NCBI GenBank assembly: GCA_963707075.1
Contig: CAVPOX010000024.1
Location: 1 to 64,000 of the forward strand
Reading direction: 5' to 3'
DNA from: CAXMQZ01 sp963707075
Lineage (GTDB): Bacteria > Acidobacteriota > Thermoanaerobaculia > Multivoradales > JAHEKO01
DNA length: 64,000 nucleotides
In this document: positions 59,917 through 64,000 of the stretch, piece after piece
Numbering within the stretch: position 1 is the first letter of the stretch
Layout: each line of letters starts with the position of its first letter
The notes under the pieces: model-generated
Told to the model about the DNA's origin: nothing
What the model saw: the letters and a program-made list of their open reading frames with translations, nothing else
Databases searched by the model: none
Translations under genes and position numbers: made by a program

Positions 59917-62136
59917 GTGAGAGACGTTCTAGTCCTGGATCTGGCGGCAGGATCCGAGGTCTTGGAGTTGTCGTTTCGGGGCCAGGCGGTGCGGGTGGAT
60001 CGACGCGGCTGTGAAGGCGATGTCGCGAAGGTCGCCAGCGAGATCTCGGCCTGCGATGGCAGGGTCGACGTCATCGCGCTCGACGGGCTTCCACTGAGTC
60101 TGGAACTGGGCAGCGCAGTCAAGGTCTACCCGCCTGTCGCGGACCTGGCAGCAACCGCTTCGCGGACTCCGGTGGTCGACGGTTCCGGAATTCGCTCTGC
60201 TCTGGAGCGCTGGAGCGTGACGCTGGTCGATCGGGCCGAGCCCGGGATCTTCAGCCAGAAACGAATCTTGATGGTCCCCGGGCTCAACCACGTGGGGCTG
60301 ACGCAGGCGCTGGCCCGCCGTTCACCCCAGTTGAGGTTCGCGGACCCGGAGGTCTTCTTCAGTCTGCCGAACTTGCCCGGAGTGGGCAGTCAATACGCTC
60401 TCCATCAAACGGAGAAACTGGTCCTGAGTCGGCTGCAGGGGGCCAGTATCTCGAAGCTCTATCCGGCTTTGGGCAACGAGCCCGGTTTGGAGAGCTCGGC
60501 TCGCTTTCGGTGGGCCGATGTCCTCGCGGGCGACGTGCGCATGATTCGGCGTTACGCACCTTCCGACCTTCGCCACCGGACCGTGGTTGTGCCTTTTGCG
60601 AGACCGGAGGATGTCGAGGACCTGGCCGAGCGGGGAGTTTCGATCCTCGTCACCCTGATGCCTGCCGTGGAGCCGGACCAGGATCTGGCGAGTCGATCCG
60701 CCGCAGTTGTGGAGGCGCTATGCGTGGCAACGCAGGAGCGCCCACGGGTCGAGCTGTCGGAGGGCTCCTATTTGAACCTCCTCGCGGAGCTCGACTGGCG
60801 CCCGGGGATTCGATATCTGCAGGCCGAGGAGGCCGGACTCCACCGCTTCGCCTTCGTCATTCATCCGTTGAGCGTTCGTCAGATTCATCAACACCCGGCC
60901 TTTCGGTTGACGCGATATCTTCCCGATACGCTGGTGGAGACCGTCGCAGCCTACCTGCCTCCTTTCTATATCTCCCGCATCACCGGAGCTCGGTCGCCGA
61001 CCACGCACAGGCAGATCGAGGGCCACCTAATAGGCTTGGGAGCCACTCCCAGGCAGATGCTGAAGCGTGGAGAGAGATTCACCTATACGCGACTCCACAA
61101 GGCGGCTCGGCTTGCGGAGAGACGTGGTTGCAGGCTGATGGGTCTCGGGGCGTTCACCAGCGTCGTCGGGGATGCCGGTGTCACGGTCGCCCATCAGTCC
61201 GACATCGCGATCACCAGCGGCAACAGTCTGACCGTGGCCGCGACTCTCGAAGCGGCCAAGCAAGCGGCCATCAAGATGGGATTGGACGATTTGACGCACG
61301 GTCGAGCCATGATCATCGGCGCGACGGGTTCGATTGGATCCGTCTGCTCTCGGCTGCTGGCCCAGGCCATCGGGGACGTGGTGCTGATTTCGATCGAGCC
61401 GGAAAAGCTGATCGACCTCAGGAGGATCATCGAGGCGGAGACTCCTGGTTCCCGGGTGACCATCGCCACCAAGCCGGGTCGCCTGGTGGGTGACTGTGAT
61501 CTCATCGTCAGCGCGACTTCGGCCTTCGGGCAGCGCATCCTGGATCTGTCGGAATGCAAGCCCGGAGCGATCATTTGCGACGTGGCCCGGCCGCCGGATA
61601 TCAGCGAAGCCGAAGCGGCGCTGCGTCCCGATCTGCTGATCATCGAGAGTGGCGAGGTGGTTCTACCGGGCAACGTCGACTTCGGCTATGACATCGGGCT
61701 TCCTCCCAAGACAGCATACGCATGCCTGGCGGAGACCGCTCTTCTGGCGATGGAGGGTCGCTTCGAGGACTACACCATCGGTCGGCACATCGAAATGGAT
61801 CGGGTCAAGGAGATCTTTCGGCTGTTCAAGAAGCACCAGTTGGAAATTGCCGACTTGCGCTCCTTCGGCCGCCTCCTTTCCGAAGATGACTTCCGCTCGA
61901 GGCGCGAGTTGGCGGATCGACTTCGCCGGGACGAGGAGGGTCTCAGCGACTATCGGGCCAAGGTGCAAGCCGCCCTGGAGAGCGTTCCGCGTTCGTCCAA
62001 GGGAGTCGCGAGCGAGGGCTCGGGACCGGCGCTGGGGTGGCTGACCGCCGCAGGTGCAGCTGGCCTGGTGGGGGTCTGGCTCGGCCGTCGGTGGAAGAGG
62101 AAGGGGCGGAAGAGGTCTCGATCGTTCAGGATCTGA
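59917..62136 (+). CDS. Acyl-ACP-reductase-like protein with extra N-terminal domain
   Basis: A 739-aa protein. Its C-terminal half (about 310-660) resembles the cyanobacterial long-chain acyl-ACP reductase (AAR): MGLGAFTSVVGDAGVTVA, then TSGNSLTVAATLEAAKQAA, nucleotide loop IIGATGSIGSVCSRLLAQ, and ETALLAMEGRFEDYTIGR. The position I would expect for the acylated cysteine is not clearly conserved (AIICDVARPPDIS has a cysteine nearby). An N-terminal region of about 300 residues, with RILMVPGLNHVGLTQALAR, has no recognised family. A C-terminal helix (LTAAGAAGLVGVWLG) may anchor it in the membrane. The start is GTG 59917. It may form long-chain aldehydes; activity is inference. Confidence 0.8.
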   Translation: MRDVLVLDLAAGSEVLELSFRGQAVRVDRRGCEGDVAKVASEISACDGRVDVIALDGLPLSLELGSAVKVYPPVADLAATASRTPVVDGSGIRSALERWSVTLVDRAEPGIFSQKRILMVPGLNHVGLTQALARRSPQLRFADPEVFFSLPNLPGVGSQYALHQTEKLVLSRLQGASISKLYPALGNEPGLESSARFRWADVLAGDVRMIRRYAPSDLRHRTVVVPFARPEDVEDLAERGVSILVTLMPAVEPDQDLASRSAAVVEALCVATQERPRVELSEGSYLNLLAELDWRPGIRYLQAEEAGLHRFAFVIHPLSVRQIHQHPAFRLTRYLPDTLVETVAAYLPPFYISRITGARSPTTHRQIEGHLIGLGATPRQMLKRGERFTYTRLHKAARLAERRGCRLMGLGAFTSVVGDAGVTVAHQSDIAITSGNSLTVAATLEAAKQAAIKMGLDDLTHGRAMIIGATGSIGSVCSRLLAQAIGDVVLISIEPEKLIDLRRIIEAETPGSRVTIATKPGRLVGDCDLIVSATSAFGQRILDLSECKPGAIICDVARPPDISEAEAALRPDLLIIESGEVVLPGNVDFGYDIGLPPKTAYACLAETALLAMEGRFEDYTIGRHIEMDRVKEIFRLFKKHQLEIADLRSFGRLLSEDDFRSRRELADRLRRDEEGLSDYRAKVQAALESVPRSSKGVASEGSGPALGWLTAAGAAGLVGVWLGRRWKRKGRKRSRSFRI

Positions 62137-62156
62137 AGGGCTGTTCGGAGCTGCAC

Positions 62157-64000
62157 TCAGGCTGCGTCGAGGACTTCTCGGACCTTGTTCGCGAGAGCGT
62201 CGGGTGTGAAGGGCTTCTCGAGGAAATTGGTCTCGGGATCGAGTTCACCGTGGTGTGTCAGCACATCATCGCTGTGGCCAGAGATGAAGAGGACCTTGAG
62301 GTCCGGCTTGGCGGCCAGGGCCTCTTCGGCGAGCTTGGCGCCACTCATCCCGGGCATGATGACATCGGTCAGCAGCATATGGAGAGATTGCTCTGCGCCA
62401 GCGAGAATGCGCAGAGCCTGGTCGCCGTTGGACGCGGCGATCACGCGATAACCGATGCTCTCGAGAATCTTGCTGGCGAGGGCCCGTACGCCGTCCTCGT
62501 CCTCGACCAGCAGGATGGTCTCGGTGCCGGGCGACTGGCCCGCGGACTCGGCTGCGGGTCGCTCATGGCTCTCGGACTTTTCAATGCGCGGTAGATAGAT
62601 CCTGAACCGGGTGCCCTTGTTGGGTTCGCTGTCGACCCAGATATATCCACCACTCTGCTTGACGATGCCGTAGACCGTCGACAGGCCGAGTCCGGTCCCC
62701 TTACCCACTTCTTTGGTGGTGAAGAAGGGTTCGAAGATCCTGGACTGATCATGTGCCGGGATGCCCCTTCCCGTGTCGGTCACGGCCAGCTTGGAGTAGG
62801 GCCCTTCGACGACTTCGTAGTTGCCATCGCTGTAGCTGCGATCCAGGTACTCGTTGGCGGTCTCGATCGTGAGACGGCCGCCGTCGGGCATGGCGTCGCG
62901 AGCGTTGACCGCCAGGTTGACCAGGACGAGCTCCAGCTGGCTGGGATCCGCCTTGACCCAGTCGAGCTGCGGCTGGAGCGCGGTCTCGAGCTCGATATTC
63001 TCGCCGACGAGCCGGCGGAGCATATTGCTCATGTCGCAGACGATCGTGTTGAAGGTCAGGATCTCCGGGACCATCATCTGTTTTCGGCTGAAGGCCAGGA
63101 GCTGACGGGTCAGGGAGGCGGCACGCCGGGCCGCCTTGCTGACCTCCTCGATCTGACCGCGAAGCTCGTCTCGGGGTGGCAGCTCGCGAGCTATGAGCTC
63201 GACGTTGCCGATAATGACGGTCAGCAGGTTGTTGAAATCGTGGGCAATACCTCCCGCGAGCTGACCCACCGCCTCGAGGCGCTGGGCCCGGCGCAGGCGA
63301 TCCTCACTCTCGACCAAGGCCTCCTGGGCATCCTTCCAGGACGAGATGTCGCGAGCCACTCCGAGGACACCTTTTGGCCTACCTCGCTCGTCTCTGAGCA
63401 GGGTCATCTTGACCTCGCACCAGACAGGCGTGCCGTTCTTGTGGACCAGCTCGAGGTCGAGGGTGCGGGTGCGAGTCTGGCCCGTCTCGATCTCCTGCTG
63501 GAACCGCAGCTCTTCGAGGAGGGTGTCACGGGCCAGTGGAAAGGACCCGGCCGCCAGGAGCTGACTGAGATCGAGGCCGGGCAACTCTTCCGGTTGATAG
63601 CCGAATAGTCTCCGTACAGACGGACTCACATAGGTGAGTCGTTGGTCGAGATCCATCGTCCAGATGACATCGGAGATGGCCTCGGTGAGCAGAAGATAGC
63701 GCTCCTCGCTTTGCCGAAGCTGCTCTTCGGCTCCACGGCGCTCGGAAATGTCACGACCGACGGACTGCACCTCGACAAGAAGCCCGTCTTCGTCGAAAAT
63801 GCCTCGATCGATCCATTCCTGCCAGTGAGGCGCGCCGCCAGTCGTCAGCACGCGGTGCTCGTCGACGGCAGTGGGATGCGCAGTCGATAGTGAGCTGATC
63901 TTGGCTCGCACCCTCTCACGGTCCTTCTCGTGTACCCGTTGGAAGAGGCTCGTCCCGAGAATGGCATCTCGGGGCTGATCGAAGAAGCGACAATAGGCAT
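62157..64000 (-). CDS. PAS-domain hybrid sensor histidine kinase (N-terminus beyond window)
   Basis: Two-component hybrid kinase cut by the right edge; 614 residues are visible. In order: a partial PAS domain (FFDQPRDAILGTSLFQRVHE), a PAS domain with ISDVIWTMDLDQRLTYVSPS, a HisKA region with the phosphoacceptor histidine in LAGGIAHDFNNLLT, a HATPase domain (NLAVNARDAMPDGGRLTIET, GKGTGLGLSTVYGIV) and a C-terminal receiver (ILLVEDEDGVRAL, phosphoacceptor aspartate in MLLTDVIMPGMSG). No membrane helix is seen in the visible part. A phosphorelay to an unlinked regulator is likely; the signal is unknown. Confidence 0.9.
   Translation of the reverse strand, partial: AYCRFFDQPRDAILGTSLFQRVHEKDRERVRAKISSLSTAHPTAVDEHRVLTTGGAPHWQEWIDRGIFDEDGLLVEVQSVGRDISERRGAEEQLRQSEERYLLLTEAISDVIWTMDLDQRLTYVSPSVRRLFGYQPEELPGLDLSQLLAAGSFPLARDTLLEELRFQQEIETGQTRTRTLDLELVHKNGTPVWCEVKMTLLRDERGRPKGVLGVARDISSWKDAQEALVESEDRLRRAQRLEAVGQLAGGIAHDFNNLLTVIIGNVELIARELPPRDELRGQIEEVSKAARRAASLTRQLLAFSRKQMMVPEILTFNTIVCDMSNMLRRLVGENIELETALQPQLDWVKADPSQLELVLVNLAVNARDAMPDGGRLTIETANEYLDRSYSDGNYEVVEGPYSKLAVTDTGRGIPAHDQSRIFEPFFTTKEVGKGTGLGLSTVYGIVKQSGGYIWVDSEPNKGTRFRIYLPRIEKSESHERPAAESAGQSPGTETILLVEDEDGVRALASKILESIGYRVIAASNGDQALRILAGAEQSLHMLLTDVIMPGMSGAKLAEEALAAKPDLKVLFISGHSDDVLTHHGELDPETNFLEKPFTPDALANKVREVLDAA

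Noticed and set aside
1..64000. CRISPR array, insertion sequence, integrase, prophage or att site
   Set aside because: No regularly spaced repeats, transposase-like frames or long terminal inverted repeats were seen.

Overview
The window is a GC-rich, gene-dense stretch of chromosome from a Gram-negative bacterium. Evidence for an outer membrane and periplasm includes a lipoprotein lytic transglycosylase (MltF), a GspA/GspB pair, a MacAB-like exporter, a Spy-like periplasmic protein and several exported enzymes. The mixture of a full ferredoxin-linked 2-oxoacid oxidoreductase, Hdr-type flavin/iron-sulfur proteins, two-subunit iron-sulfur fumarase, wax-ester-synthase-like and fatty-acyl-reductase-like genes suggests an environmental lineage such as Acidobacteriota (Thermoanaerobaculia-like), Desulfobacterota or Myxococcota. 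No rRNA or marker protein is present to settle this. I see no phage, transposon, CRISPR array, rRNA or tRNA.

Layout. 0-5 kb: envelope genes (partial protein, YbgC-like thioesterase, mltF, alpha/beta hydrolase, gspB-gspA). 4.8-9.1 kb: exported RidA-like protein, exported M24 peptidase, and an anchored protein with six ASH repeats. 9.1-16 kb: glycosyltransferase, cold-shock protein, ADP-forming acyl-CoA synthetase, pdxH, YbaK deacylase, double universal-stress protein and Spy-like protein; several of these carry single-base frameshifts. 16-24 kb: WS/DGAT acyltransferase, DUF445 membrane protein, small ORF, AhpD-like protein, gamma-glutamyltransferase and Lon-like protease.

The core of interest is 24.2-38 kb. 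It holds citrate synthase, a divergent MarR regulator with a four-cysteine tail and tandem operator-like repeats, and a korDABC (OorDABC-order) 2-oxoacid:ferredoxin oxidoreductase. Next come an NfnB/GltD-like flavoprotein fused to ferredoxin and MvhD-like domains, an HdrC-HdrB fusion, an HdrA-MvhD fusion, a zinc ribbon, a hemerythrin, and both subunits of class I fumarase. The HdrA gene contains an in-frame TGA where the family has a conserved cysteine. It is followed 27 nt later by a 7-bp stem with a GGUC loop, so I read it as a selenoprotein. Together these genes look like a TCA-cycle segment in which 2-oxoglutarate oxidation is wired to a flavin-based, possibly electron-bifurcating, Hdr-type complex.

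38-51 kb: a double-receiver PEP/pyruvate-binding protein, glutamate dehydrogenase, a MacAB-like exporter with two permeases, a PHP-domain lipoprotein, a nitronate monooxygenase and a YVTN beta-propeller. 51-64 kb: exported isoaspartyl methyltransferase, spermidine-synthase-like membrane protein (frameshifted), cytidylate-kinase-like protein, radical SAM protein, fatty-acyl-reductase-like protein, SDR, acyl-ACP-reductase-like protein, and a hybrid sensor kinase cut by the right edge.

At least nine single-base frameshifts interrupt otherwise well-conserved genes, four of them in 1.25 kb. Consensus sequence error is the simplest explanation, so affected genes are annotated over their full reconstructed span.
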